A stretch of DNA of 64,000 bases from the NCBI GenBank assembly GCA_020637445.1, contig JACJVZ010000001.1, forward strand, positions 930,001 to 994,000. Direction: 5' to 3'. This stretch comes from Calditrichota bacterium. Its GTDB lineage: Bacteria > Electryoneota > RPQS01. A model generated the notes under the pieces. The model had not been told where the DNA came from. It worked only from the letters and a program-made list of their open reading frames with translations, and searched no databases. Each line of letters starts with the position of its first letter. Position 1 is the stretch's first letter. Position numbers and translations under genes: made by a program. Shown here piece by piece: positions 26,201 through 34,508 of this stretch.

Positions 26201-28191
26201 GACTAGTTCAGCTTGAAAATATTGGCGTCTATTTCCCCGGACGCACGCTTTTTGAAAAGATTAATTGGGCAGTCTTTCGCAGCCAACGTGTTGGTTTGGT
26301 CGGCGTCAACGGCGCAGGCAAGAGTACGCTGTTGAAAATCATCGCGGGTGATTCGCAGCCTTCAGACGGGAAACTCGTCATGACACGCGACACGACCGTT
26401 GGTTATCTTCCGCAGAGCGGCATCTCGTTTCGCGGACGCGAGCTTTTTGCCGAAGCCTATTCAGGTTTGCCCGACATTCCACATCTTCAAGAACAGCTTG
26501 ATCACTGCCGTGAAGAGCTCTCCAAGAAACCTGACGATCAAGAGTTGCTTGAGTTGGTCGGTGTACTGGAACATCGATTTCATATGCTTGAAGGTTACCG
26601 CGCCGAAGCCAAAGTCGCAAGCATTCTCGGCGGCCTCGGATTTCATGAGCGCGATTTCAGACGCGCCACCGACGAGTTTTCCGGAGGTTGGCAAATGCGT
26701 ATCGCACTCTCGAAACTCCTGCTGCGCGATCCCGACATTCTGCTCCTCGACGAACCGACCAACCACCTCGATTTGCCGACGGTGGTATGGCTCGAAGGTT
26801 TCCTGAAAAGCTATGACGGTGCCGTGATTCTCGTTAGCCATGACCGCAAATTTTTGGACGGCATGGTGACAGAGATAGCGGAATTGCAGCACGGTGAATT
26901 GACCATTTACCCCGGTAATTATTCCGAGTACGAGTCGGGCAGGGAAGAGCGCGCCGAACTCCTGCACCGTGAACAAGAAAAGGTGGACGCCGAGCGCAAA
27001 CACCTTGAGAAGTTCGTCGAGCGGTTTCGCTATAAAGCCAGCAAAGCGACGCAAGCACAGAGCCGCATCAAACGACTTGAAAAACTCGAAGATGTCGAGC
27101 AGCTCTCCGGCACAAAGAAAATTCACTTCAGATTTCCTGAAGCGGCTCCTTCGGGAAAGTGGGTGATCGAACTCAAGAACTTGAGCAAGCATTACGGAGA
27201 ACTGCAGGTCTTCAATGAGGTGGACGTTGTAGTCGGTCGCGGAGAACGTATCGCCTTGGTCGGAGCCAACGGCGCGGGAAAATCTACGCTCTGCAGACTG
27301 ATCAGCAAGCAAGAATCTCCCACTGACGGCGACGTCACTCACGGTCACAACGTCACGGTCGAGTTCTTTGCGCAAGAGGCAGAAAGCAAACTCAACCTGA
27401 ATGCCACGGTACTCGAAGAGGCCGAAGCCGACAACCGCTCACTTTCCTATTCGCAATTGCGTGGACTGCTCGGAGCATTTTTATTTCAAGGCGATGACGT
27501 CGACAAGAAAGTCAGTGTGCTCTCCGGTGGTGAAAAATCCCGGCTTGCGCTTGCGAAGCTCCTTTTGCGGCCCGCGAATTTCCTGATCTTGGACGAGCCC
27601 ACGAACCATCTCGACATGGCCTCGCAGGATGTCCTGCTTGATGCACTGAAGCACTACGGCGGCACATTGCTTGTTGTCAGCCATGATCGGCACTTCCTGG
27701 ATAGACTTGTCGAGCGTGTGCTCGAGATGGAGAACGGCAAACTGCGCGACTGGCCGGGAACTTTGAGCGACTATCTTGAGAAAAAAGGGTTGACGGGTGA
27801 CCAAGGCGGACTCTCAAAGTCGGCCAATGCACAAGCGGAAACATCGGCAAGCGACACACGCTCTAAGCAGAAGGAACTGAAGCGAATTGAAGCCGAGATT
27901 CGCAACAAGTTTTCAGCACAGATGCAGACACTCCGTGAAAGCTGTCGCAAATCCGAGGCGCGCATCGAGCAGTTAGAGGCGCGCCAAACTAAGATTGAGG
28001 CCCAGCTTTCCGAAGAATCATTCTATCAGGACCCCGAAAAATCAGGAACCGTATTGGCGGAGTACAAGAAACTCCGCGAAGAGCTCCCTCAATTGTATTC
28101 ACGTTGGCAAGAGGCGGAAAACGAGCTCGTAGAGTTGGAAGAGATTAAGAATAAAGAACTTGAAAATGCACGAACGGGCGGAATCGCTTGA
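26197..28191 (+). CDS. ABC-F family ATPase
   Basis: 664 residues from ATG 26197, overlapping the previous stop by ATGA; the longer frame from 26071 is inside the preceding gene. Two ATP-binding cassettes: Walker A GVNGAGKSTLL and GANGAGKSTLC, signatures FSGGWQMR and LSGGEKSRLALAK, Walker B LLLDEPTNHLD and LILDEPTNHLD. A charged linker of about 80 residues lies between them, and a C-terminal coiled coil (about 560-660) resembles Uup/YdiF-type proteins. ABC-F proteins act on ribosomes and have no membrane domain. Which subfamily this is cannot be decided by eye. Confidence 0.93.
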   Translation: MRLVQLENIGVYFPGRTLFEKINWAVFRSQRVGLVGVNGAGKSTLLKIIAGDSQPSDGKLVMTRDTTVGYLPQSGISFRGRELFAEAYSGLPDIPHLQEQLDHCREELSKKPDDQELLELVGVLEHRFHMLEGYRAEAKVASILGGLGFHERDFRRATDEFSGGWQMRIALSKLLLRDPDILLLDEPTNHLDLPTVVWLEGFLKSYDGAVILVSHDRKFLDGMVTEIAELQHGELTIYPGNYSEYESGREERAELLHREQEKVDAERKHLEKFVERFRYKASKATQAQSRIKRLEKLEDVEQLSGTKKIHFRFPEAAPSGKWVIELKNLSKHYGELQVFNEVDVVVGRGERIALVGANGAGKSTLCRLISKQESPTDGDVTHGHNVTVEFFAQEAESKLNLNATVLEEAEADNRSLSYSQLRGLLGAFLFQGDDVDKKVSVLSGGEKSRLALAKLLLRPANFLILDEPTNHLDMASQDVLLDALKHYGGTLLVVSHDRHFLDRLVERVLEMENGKLRDWPGTLSDYLEKKGLTGDQGGLSKSANAQAETSASDTRSKQKELKRIEAEIRNKFSAQMQTLRESCRKSEARIEQLEARQTKIEAQLSEESFYQDPEKSGTVLAEYKKLREELPQLYSRWQEAENELVELEEIKNKELENARTGGIA

Positions 28192-28216
28192 CAATCCCCC
28201 CAAACGGTGCTATATT
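28188..28216 (+). promoter_or_regulatory. consensus sigma70-type promoter for arcC-sucCD-ndk
   Basis: TTGACA (28188-28193), a 17-base spacer, then TATATT (28211-28216): a full -35 consensus and a -10 one mismatch from consensus with ideal spacing. It overlaps the stop codon of the ABC-F gene and should start transcription near 28223, about 30 bases before the carbamate kinase ATG. This is the strongest plus-strand promoter I see in the window. Confidence 0.82.
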
Positions 28217-28252
28217 AAGTATTTACCATAACTAACCCCAGAACCCTCGGAA

Positions 28253-29209
28253 ATGCCGGAAGAATCGCGAATAGCGGTCGTTGCTTTAGGCGGAAATGCC
28301 ATTTCCCTGCCTGATGAGGTGGACACGATTTCAAACCAGTTCCGGCACTCTCGCGATGCTTTGCAGGGTGTATCCGAACTGATCCATCGCGGCTATAAAC
28401 TCGCCGTGACGCACGGAAACGGTCCGCAAGTCGGCAATGCGCTCTTGCGAGTCGAACTTTCCGCCGATCGCGCGCCGACTCTTCCCTTAGGGATAATCGT
28501 CGCCGACACCGAAGGCGGCATGGGCTACATGATCGAACAGTGCTTGCAGAATGTCTTTCTGCGTCGCGGTTACGGTCATGTGGAAGTGGTTACGATTGTC
28601 ACGCAAGTTCTGGTCGATCCGCAAGACTCCGCACTCAAGAATCCGACCAAATACATTGGTCAATTCTATTCCGAAGACGAAGCCAAAGTCAAAGTATCTG
28701 AGCAAGGCTGGACGGTCAAAGCCTTCGGTAACCGCGGTTATCGCAGAGTGGTAGGTAGTCCAATGCCACTCGAAATTTTGAACCGCGCGGTCATCAAACA
28801 GCTCGTGCATTCGGGAACGGTTGTGATTGCGGCCGGTGGCGGCGGAATTCCGGTCTATCAGGAATCCGACGGCTGGCTCGAGGGAGTGGACGCCGTCATA
28901 GACAAAGACCGGGCCTCAGCGGTGCTTGCACGCGACATCGAAGCGCAGGACCTTTTCATCGTCACTGCGACGCCGTATGTGTCGTTGAACTTCGGCTCGC
29001 CGGAACAGAAGGACCTAAAAAAGGTCACGCTCAGCGAAATCGAAAAGTACTACAACGATGGACATTTCCCCGCCGGGAGCATGGGGCCGAAGATCGAGGC
29101 CGCCATCAAATTCCTGCGCGAAGGCGGCGAACGTGTCTTGATTTGCGATCTTAGTCAGTTCATTGAGAGTCTTGACGGGCAAAGTGGAACATGGATATTG
29201 CCCGGTTAA
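28253..29209 (+). CDS. arcC: carbamate kinase
   Basis: 318 residues from ATG 28253. Catalyses carbamoyl phosphate + ADP to ATP, CO2 and ammonia (reversible). Motifs typical of the amino-acid-kinase fold family member are present: VALGGNAI at the N-terminus, THGNGPQVGN, the VVIAAGGGGIPV region and VDAVIDKDRASAVLA. No arginine deiminase or ornithine carbamoyltransferase gene is nearby, so the usual arginine-fermentation context is missing. Instead it heads a set with sucC, sucD and ndk. Confidence 0.93.
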   Translation: MPEESRIAVVALGGNAISLPDEVDTISNQFRHSRDALQGVSELIHRGYKLAVTHGNGPQVGNALLRVELSADRAPTLPLGIIVADTEGGMGYMIEQCLQNVFLRRGYGHVEVVTIVTQVLVDPQDSALKNPTKYIGQFYSEDEAKVKVSEQGWTVKAFGNRGYRRVVGSPMPLEILNRAVIKQLVHSGTVVIAAGGGGIPVYQESDGWLEGVDAVIDKDRASAVLARDIEAQDLFIVTATPYVSLNFGSPEQKDLKKVTLSEIEKYYNDGHFPAGSMGPKIEAAIKFLREGGERVLICDLSQFIESLDGQSGTWILPG

Positions 29210-29231
29210 GTTAAGAACGGAAAATTCATAA

Positions 29232-30392
29232 ATGAAAATTCACGAGTATCAAGCGAAGAAAATCCTGTCGGGATTCGGCGTCCCCGTTCCCAAGGGCGGA
29301 CCGGCGCTGAGTGTCGAAGAAGCTGTGAAGATCGGCCTGTCCTTGGGCAGTTTTCCCGTGGTGGTCAAGGCACAGATTCATGCAGGCGGCCGTGGAAAGG
29401 GCGGCGGTGTAAAACTCGCCAAGTCCGAATCAGAACTAAAAGAATATGCGTCCCAGATTTTGGGCATGCAGTTGATCACGCACCAGACCGGCCCTGAGGG
29501 CAAGAAAGTGCAGCGCCTGTTGATTGAACAGGGCATGAAGATCGACAAAGAATTTTACGCGGGTATTTTGCTTGACCGCGCGCAGTCCAAAGACGTCTTC
29601 ATGGTTTCAACCGAAGGCGGCATGGACATCGAAGAAGTCGCGGCCAAGACGCCCGAGAGAATTGTCAAGGTCGCAATTGATCCGGCCAGCGGATTTCAGC
29701 CGTTTCATGCGCGCCGTTTAGCCTTCGCACTGGGGCTCTCTGGCAATGCCTTCAAGTCCGCGGTCAAAGCCTTCGCGAAACTGTATGCGGCGTACAGCGC
29801 GTCAGATTGCAATCTTCTCGAAATCAACCCGTTGATTTTGTCTGGCGACGAAATTATCGCGCTCGACGCCAAAGTCACGTTTGACGATAACGCGCTTTTC
29901 CGTCATGCGGATTTTGCCGAACTGCGCGACCTGACTGAAGAAGATCCCGCCGAAATCGAAGCCTCGAAGTCCAATTTGAATTTCATCAAGCTCGACGGCA
30001 ACATCGGCTGCATGGTCAACGGCGCAGGCTTGGCGATGGCCACGATGGACATCATCAAGTTGCACGGCGGCGAACCCGCGAACTTCTTGGACGTCGGCGG
30101 CGGTGCAAATGCCGAATCGGTTTCGGCGGCGTTCAGAATTATTCTCGCTGACAAGAACGTGAAAGCGATCCTGATCAATATCTTCGGCGGCATCGTGCGC
30201 TGTGACCGCGTTGCTGCGGGTGTCATTGAAGCCGCCAAGTCCGAACACGTAGGAATCCCTGTAGTCGTCAGACTTGAAGGCAACAATGCAGACGTTGCCG
30301 CCAAAATGTTGAAAGACTCCGGATTGAATTTGACGGCCGCCACCGAACTCACGGATGCGGCGAACAAGGCCTGCGCGGCGGTGAAGGGATAG
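29232..30392 (+). CDS. sucC: succinyl-CoA synthetase, beta subunit
   Basis: 386 residues. With SucD it interconverts succinyl-CoA and succinate with substrate-level phosphorylation in the TCA cycle. The ATP-grasp domain opens with MKIHEYQAKKILSGFGVPVP and VVVKAQIHAGGRGKGGGVKL; the C-terminal CoA-ligase domain holds NGAGLAMATMDIIKLHGG and LINIFGGIVRCD. Normal length. sucD follows after six bases. Confidence 0.97.
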   Translation: MKIHEYQAKKILSGFGVPVPKGGPALSVEEAVKIGLSLGSFPVVVKAQIHAGGRGKGGGVKLAKSESELKEYASQILGMQLITHQTGPEGKKVQRLLIEQGMKIDKEFYAGILLDRAQSKDVFMVSTEGGMDIEEVAAKTPERIVKVAIDPASGFQPFHARRLAFALGLSGNAFKSAVKAFAKLYAAYSASDCNLLEINPLILSGDEIIALDAKVTFDDNALFRHADFAELRDLTEEDPAEIEASKSNLNFIKLDGNIGCMVNGAGLAMATMDIIKLHGGEPANFLDVGGGANAESVSAAFRIILADKNVKAILINIFGGIVRCDRVAAGVIEAAKSEHVGIPVVVRLEGNNADVAAKMLKDSGLNLTAATELTDAANKACAAVKG

Positions 30393-30398
30393 CACATC

Positions 30399-31274
30399 AT
30401 GTCGATCTTACTTAACAAAAATACCAAGATCCTCGTGCAGGGAATCACCGGCTCCGAAGGATCATTTCATACCCAGCAGATGCTGGAGTACAACACGAAC
30501 GTCGTTGCAGGCGTGACTCCCGGCAAGGGCGGAACGTTGGCAAATGAAAAAGTTCCCGTTTTCAACACGGTGCGCGACGCCGTAGATAAGACCGGTGCGA
30601 ACGCCTCGATCATCTTCGTTCCGCCGCCGTTCGCGGCTGATGCGATGCTCGAAGCGATTGAAGCGGGCGTCGAACTGATCATTGCCATCACCGAGGGCGT
30701 GCCCGTGCGCGATATGGTCACCGTGAAGCATGCGCTGAGCGGCTCGAAGTCGCGTTTGGTCGGTCCCAATTGCCCGGGCGTAATTACTCCTGGAGTGGGG
30801 AAGATGGGCATCATGCCTGCTTTCATTCATCTTGAAGGTAAGTGCGGATTGATCAGCCGCAGCGGCACGTTGACCTACGAAGCCGTGAAGCAATTGACGG
30901 ATCGCGGCATTGGCCAATCCACTTGCGTCGGTATCGGCGGCGATCCGATTCCCGGCACGAACTTCCTGGATGCGCTGAAGCTCTTCAATGCAGACCCTGA
31001 CACCAACGCCGTCGTGATGATCGGCGAAATCGGCGGCTCTGCGGAAGAAGAAGCCGCAGAGTACATCAAGAGCGAATTCAAGAAGCCGGTTGTCGGCTTC
31101 ATCGCAGGTCAAACGGCTCCTCCGGGACGCCGAATGGGTCATGCCGGCGCGATTATCGCGGGCGGCAAAGGCACGGCGAAAGAAAAAGTAGCGGCGATGG
31201 AGAGCGCAGGGATTCACGTTTCGAAATCCCCGGCAGACATCGGTGCGACGATGGCAAAAGTCTTAGGTAAATAA
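30399..31274 (+). CDS. sucD: succinyl-CoA synthetase, alpha subunit
   Basis: 291 residues. Carries the phosphorylated histidine (RRMGHAGAIIAGG, His late in the protein) and the CoA-binding Rossmann domain (VQGITGSEGSFHTQQM, then GVTPGKGG). The GPNCPGVITPG and SRSGTLTYEAV motifs are intact. Partner of sucC immediately upstream; ndk follows after 17 bases behind an AAGGA. Confidence 0.97.
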   Translation: MSILLNKNTKILVQGITGSEGSFHTQQMLEYNTNVVAGVTPGKGGTLANEKVPVFNTVRDAVDKTGANASIIFVPPPFAADAMLEAIEAGVELIIAITEGVPVRDMVTVKHALSGSKSRLVGPNCPGVITPGVGKMGIMPAFIHLEGKCGLISRSGTLTYEAVKQLTDRGIGQSTCVGIGGDPIPGTNFLDALKLFNADPDTNAVVMIGEIGGSAEEEAAEYIKSEFKKPVVGFIAGQTAPPGRRMGHAGAIIAGGKGTAKEKVAAMESAGIHVSKSPADIGATMAKVLGK

Positions 31275-31291
31275 TCATACAAAAGGAAACG

Positions 31292-31690
31292 ATGGAACGC
31301 ACATTGATGATCATCAAGCCCGATGCAGTTGCCGCAAAGAATATCGGCAACATCGTGGCTCGTGTCGAAAAAGAAGGATTCAACATCACCGGTTTGCGCT
31401 ACGCTCAATTGACTAAGGAGCAGGCGGGTGATTTTTACGCGGTTCACAAAGAGCGTCCCTTTTATGGTGACCTCGTGAACTATATGACCAGTGGTCCCGT
31501 GGTGGTCGGCCGTTTAGAGCGCGAAAACGCCGTCGAACATTGGCGTTCGGTGATCGGCGCGACCGATCCTAAGAAAGCCGAAGCGGGAACCATCCGCGCA
31601 CTTTATGGAGCGAGCATCGAAGCCAATGCCGTGCATGGCTCCGATTCTCCGGAAAACGGCAAGAAAGAAACTGATTTCTTCTTTGCCTAA
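31292..31690 (+). CDS. ndk: nucleoside diphosphate kinase
   Basis: 132 residues from ATG 31292. Transfers the gamma phosphate between nucleoside triphosphates and diphosphates through a phospho-histidine, here in NAVHGSDSPENGKKE (His 115). The N-terminus TLMIIKPDAVAAKNIGNIV and the GPVVVGRLERENAV section are typical. The position after sucCD suggests spreading of substrate-level phosphate to other nucleotides, and the same pairing is seen in other bacteria. Confidence 0.96.
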   Translation: MERTLMIIKPDAVAAKNIGNIVARVEKEGFNITGLRYAQLTKEQAGDFYAVHKERPFYGDLVNYMTSGPVVVGRLERENAVEHWRSVIGATDPKKAEAGTIRALYGASIEANAVHGSDSPENGKKETDFFFA

Positions 31691-31705
31691 TCGCGTTTCG
31701 TAACG

Positions 31706-32467
31706 TTGGGATCGATCAAGCCGGGTACTGGAGTCGCAATCAGTCCCGGCAAACTGCTCATTTGCGCATTTGTGTTCTTTGTGTGTGTTACGGCCAGCAA
31801 CGGCTGGCTCGATTTGCTGATCCTAACGACGGCATTTCTGCTGGCAAGCATTGCTTTCGTAAAACATGACGGCCACTATGCAAAGGCCATCAAGGCATCG
31901 TGGCTGCTCTTTCTGACGGCGGCGGTGATTCATTTGATCTTTCGTCTCTGGTTCGTCAGAAAAGTAGATATCTCGACGGCTAATGCGCTCTTGAGCACGG
32001 CGTTCTTTCTCGTGCGGTTGTTGCTTCTGATCCTCATGACCGCGCTCTTGCTGCGCAAATTCAGTCCCGTGCAGTATTCAGATTCCGTCACCTCCCGTTT
32101 GGGATTTCTGATTGGAAAGCGGAACGCTGTGCAGGCCGGACATATCACGATGCTCGCATTTTCGGTCTTGCCGCAAGTCCAAGAGCACATGGCCAACCGC
32201 AAACTTGCTCGCAAGCTGCGCGGGTTGACCGTTTCGAACGATACAGTTGGAAGATTGGAGTATGCAAGATCGGAACTGTTTGCGGCATTCAATTTTGCAT
32301 TGTCCTATGCCGGAGTATTGGCTGCCGTGTTGTGGTCAAGAGGGTTTGACCCTGAGCGCTCCAGCATCGCTCCCCAAAAGTTCGCTGCATCTACGGCTGG
32401 AAACCTAGTCATAATTGTCTTCTGCATACTGTGTCTGACCACCCTATTGCCGCTGCCGATAAATTAG
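31706..32467 (+). CDS. CbiQ/EcfT-like integral membrane protein
   Basis: 253 residues from TTG 31706, 15 bases after ndk. It has about five or six membrane helices and a cytoplasmic segment between them (KLARKLRGLTVSNDTVGRLE) followed by LSYAGVLAAVLWSRGFDPER, where ARG-like residues recall the coupling motifs of energy-coupling-factor transmembrane subunits (EcfT/CbiQ). In Firmicutes ecfT is commonly followed by truA, exactly as here. No ECF ATPase or S-component is nearby, so it would need subunits encoded elsewhere. Family assignment is by resemblance and context; transport function is not shown. Confidence 0.55.
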   Translation: MGSIKPGTGVAISPGKLLICAFVFFVCVTASNGWLDLLILTTAFLLASIAFVKHDGHYAKAIKASWLLFLTAAVIHLIFRLWFVRKVDISTANALLSTAFFLVRLLLLILMTALLLRKFSPVQYSDSVTSRLGFLIGKRNAVQAGHITMLAFSVLPQVQEHMANRKLARKLRGLTVSNDTVGRLEYARSELFAAFNFALSYAGVLAAVLWSRGFDPERSSIAPQKFAASTAGNLVIIVFCILCLTTLLPLPIN

Positions 32468-33237
32468 TTCGCGCGGGCGAACGACATCGGTACAGGTTGG
32501 ACGTCCAATATGACGGCACCGACTTTAGCGGTATGCAGTGGCAGCCGGACCGCAGAACCGTGCAGAGGTGTTTAGAAGAAGCTCTCGAACCGCTCTTCGA
32601 AAAAAAAGTGCGCGTCATTCCGTCGAGCAGGACCGATGCCGGAGTGCATGCCGCGAGGCAAGTCGCGCATGTCGACGCGCCGATTCAGCGTCCGTTAGCC
32701 TCGATTGTCCGGGCAGGGAATTCCCATCTTCCGCCGGACGTCCGCATTCTATCGGCGGAGCTGGTTAACCAGGAGTTTCACGCGCGCTTCTCGGCTCGTT
32801 GGCGCGGATACAAATACCGAATCACTCGAGTTCCTTTGGCGATTGGCCGTCAATATGTCTGGGAGTTTCCGCAGCCGATGGAAACAGAGCGTCTCTTCGA
32901 GCTTGCCAAGTCCATCGAAGGCACGCATAGCTTCGAGGCTTTCGCGCACGAAAACCCCGTCGAGCGGCATGGCTACGAATGCACCGTATTTCGGTCCGAG
33001 TGGCAAATTGAAGGCGATTGTCTCACATATTCTATCGAAGCGAGCAGGTTCGTCCATGGCATGGTGCGTATGCTCGTCGGCTCAATGATCGACTATGTTT
33101 GTGACCGCCGCAACGGCAAGACGATTCTTCAAATTCTGGAGTCCGGCGACAATCGCAATGCCGGAACCAAAGCTCCTGCTGGCGGTCTGACATTGGAAAC
33201 CGTCGGCTACGGCACCTGGCCAAACTCTAAGTCCTAA
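32431..33237 (+). CDS. truA: tRNA pseudouridine(38-40) synthase
   Basis: 268 residues from GTG 32431, overlapping the membrane-protein gene by 37 bases. Converts uridines 38-40 in the anticodon stem-loop. The catalytic Asp lies in SSRTDAGVHAARQVAHVD (Asp 69); other landmarks are the N-terminal VQYDGTDFSGMQWQ and FARFSARWRGYKYRI-like central region, then RFVHGMVRMLVGSMI. The N-terminus before the first beta strand is longer than usual, so translation might begin a little further in, but no better start is present. Confidence 0.94.
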   Translation: MSDHPIAAADKLVRAGERHRYRLDVQYDGTDFSGMQWQPDRRTVQRCLEEALEPLFEKKVRVIPSSRTDAGVHAARQVAHVDAPIQRPLASIVRAGNSHLPPDVRILSAELVNQEFHARFSARWRGYKYRITRVPLAIGRQYVWEFPQPMETERLFELAKSIEGTHSFEAFAHENPVERHGYECTVFRSEWQIEGDCLTYSIEASRFVHGMVRMLVGSMIDYVCDRRNGKTILQILESGDNRNAGTKAPAGGLTLETVGYGTWPNSKS

Positions 33238-33248
33238 TTTATCGCGCA

Positions 33249-34508
33249 GTGCAGAAGTTTCTCCAGTTCTTCTTCATCGGTCTGATATTCGGCGCCTTTG
33301 TGCTGTGGGTCGTCCAGCGTGACCTTGCTCGCCAAGTTGAATTTACTGCGCTCAAGGAAGAACTTGACTCGCTGAAGTGGGTTCAGTCCTCCGAGTTTAT
33401 CACGCGTTCGTTCCACGAGAATGATAATCCGGTCAGAGTGCCTGAGATTCAAGGAGATATTCAACAGACTCGCGAAAATGCGATTACGCGGGCGATTTCG
33501 GCCACGTCAAATGCAGTCGTGGGCATTAGCGTCGAACAAGTCACCGAAGTAGTAAACCCTTACGTCCCCCGCGATCCGCTGTTCCGGATGTTTTTGGACG
33601 AAAAATACTGGCCGCGAACAATTCAACAGCAGGCGTCGAGCCTTGGCTCAGGTTTTATTGTTACGCAAGACGGATATATTGTGACCAACGAACATGTCGT
33701 CAGAAACGCGACCTCGATAGTCGTCACAACCACGGTAGGCAAAAAGTACCAAGCAAAAATTGTCGGCACTGACGAATTGCTTGATATGGCTCTAATCAAG
33801 ATTGACGAAGTAAATCTCCCGTTTATTGACTGGGCGAATAGTGACGAGGCCATTGTCGGCGAATGGGTCGTAGCTATCGGCAATCCCTACGGACTTTTTG
33901 ACGTAAACGATCAACCGTCCGTTGCCGTCGGCGTAATTTCCGCACTTAACCGAGATTTTGAGCGCGACGTAGACGGCCGCTTGTATACGGATATGATTCA
34001 AACCGACGCAGCAATTAATCGCGGCAACTCAGGCGGACCTTTGATCGACGCCGAGGGCCGCGCGGTTGGAATGAACACGTTGATTTTCACTGAATCCGGC
34101 GGTTCCGTCGGAATCGGCTTCGCAATTCCGTCCAATCGAATCGTGAACGCGATTGACGACCTGGTAAAGGGCGGAGTTGATCGCAACTTCTGGCTCGGCA
34201 TTCGCGCTAACGACCTGCGCGGCATGCTATGGAAGATGTTGAATCTGGCAGAGAATCGCGGTGCTGTGGTCACCGGTGTAGACCCCGGCAGCCCCGCGGA
34301 CAGAGCGGGCATAAAAGTCGAAGACGTGATTCTGAAGATCAACGATCGAACGATTGATTGCTCGGAGGATGCCAAAGAATTCATGAACAACACCGACATT
34401 CGCGTTGGTGATACATTGACATTTGTGATCAGCCGGCACGGCACGATCATGACCAAAGAAGTTGAATTGATACCAATTCCTAAAGCACGTTCGTATATAC
34501 CCGGATGA
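33249..34508 (+). CDS. HtrA/DegP-type periplasmic serine protease
   Basis: 419 residues from GTG 33249. An N-terminal uncleaved-type membrane anchor (about residues 4-22) is followed by a coiled stretch and a trypsin-like domain with the catalytic triad His 149 (TNEHVVRN), Asp 179 (LLDMALIKID) and Ser 261 (NRGNSGGPL). One PDZ domain follows (about 310-405: RGAVVTGVDPGSPADRAGIK). This resembles DegS/HtrA with a single PDZ rather than DegP with two, and it should act in the periplasm in protein quality control or stress signalling. The stop overlaps purB by ATGA. Confidence 0.92.
   Translation: MQKFLQFFFIGLIFGAFVLWVVQRDLARQVEFTALKEELDSLKWVQSSEFITRSFHENDNPVRVPEIQGDIQQTRENAITRAISATSNAVVGISVEQVTEVVNPYVPRDPLFRMFLDEKYWPRTIQQQASSLGSGFIVTQDGYIVTNEHVVRNATSIVVTTTVGKKYQAKIVGTDELLDMALIKIDEVNLPFIDWANSDEAIVGEWVVAIGNPYGLFDVNDQPSVAVGVISALNRDFERDVDGRLYTDMIQTDAAINRGNSGGPLIDAEGRAVGMNTLIFTESGGSVGIGFAIPSNRIVNAIDDLVKGGVDRNFWLGIRANDLRGMLWKMLNLAENRGAVVTGVDPGSPADRAGIKVEDVILKINDRTIDCSEDAKEFMNNTDIRVGDTLTFVISRHGTIMTKEVELIPIPKARSYIPG

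Noticed and set aside
26461..27375. 304-codon minus-strand ORF opposite the ABC-F gene
   Set aside because: Mirror of a highly conserved ATPase sequence; treated as a shadow.
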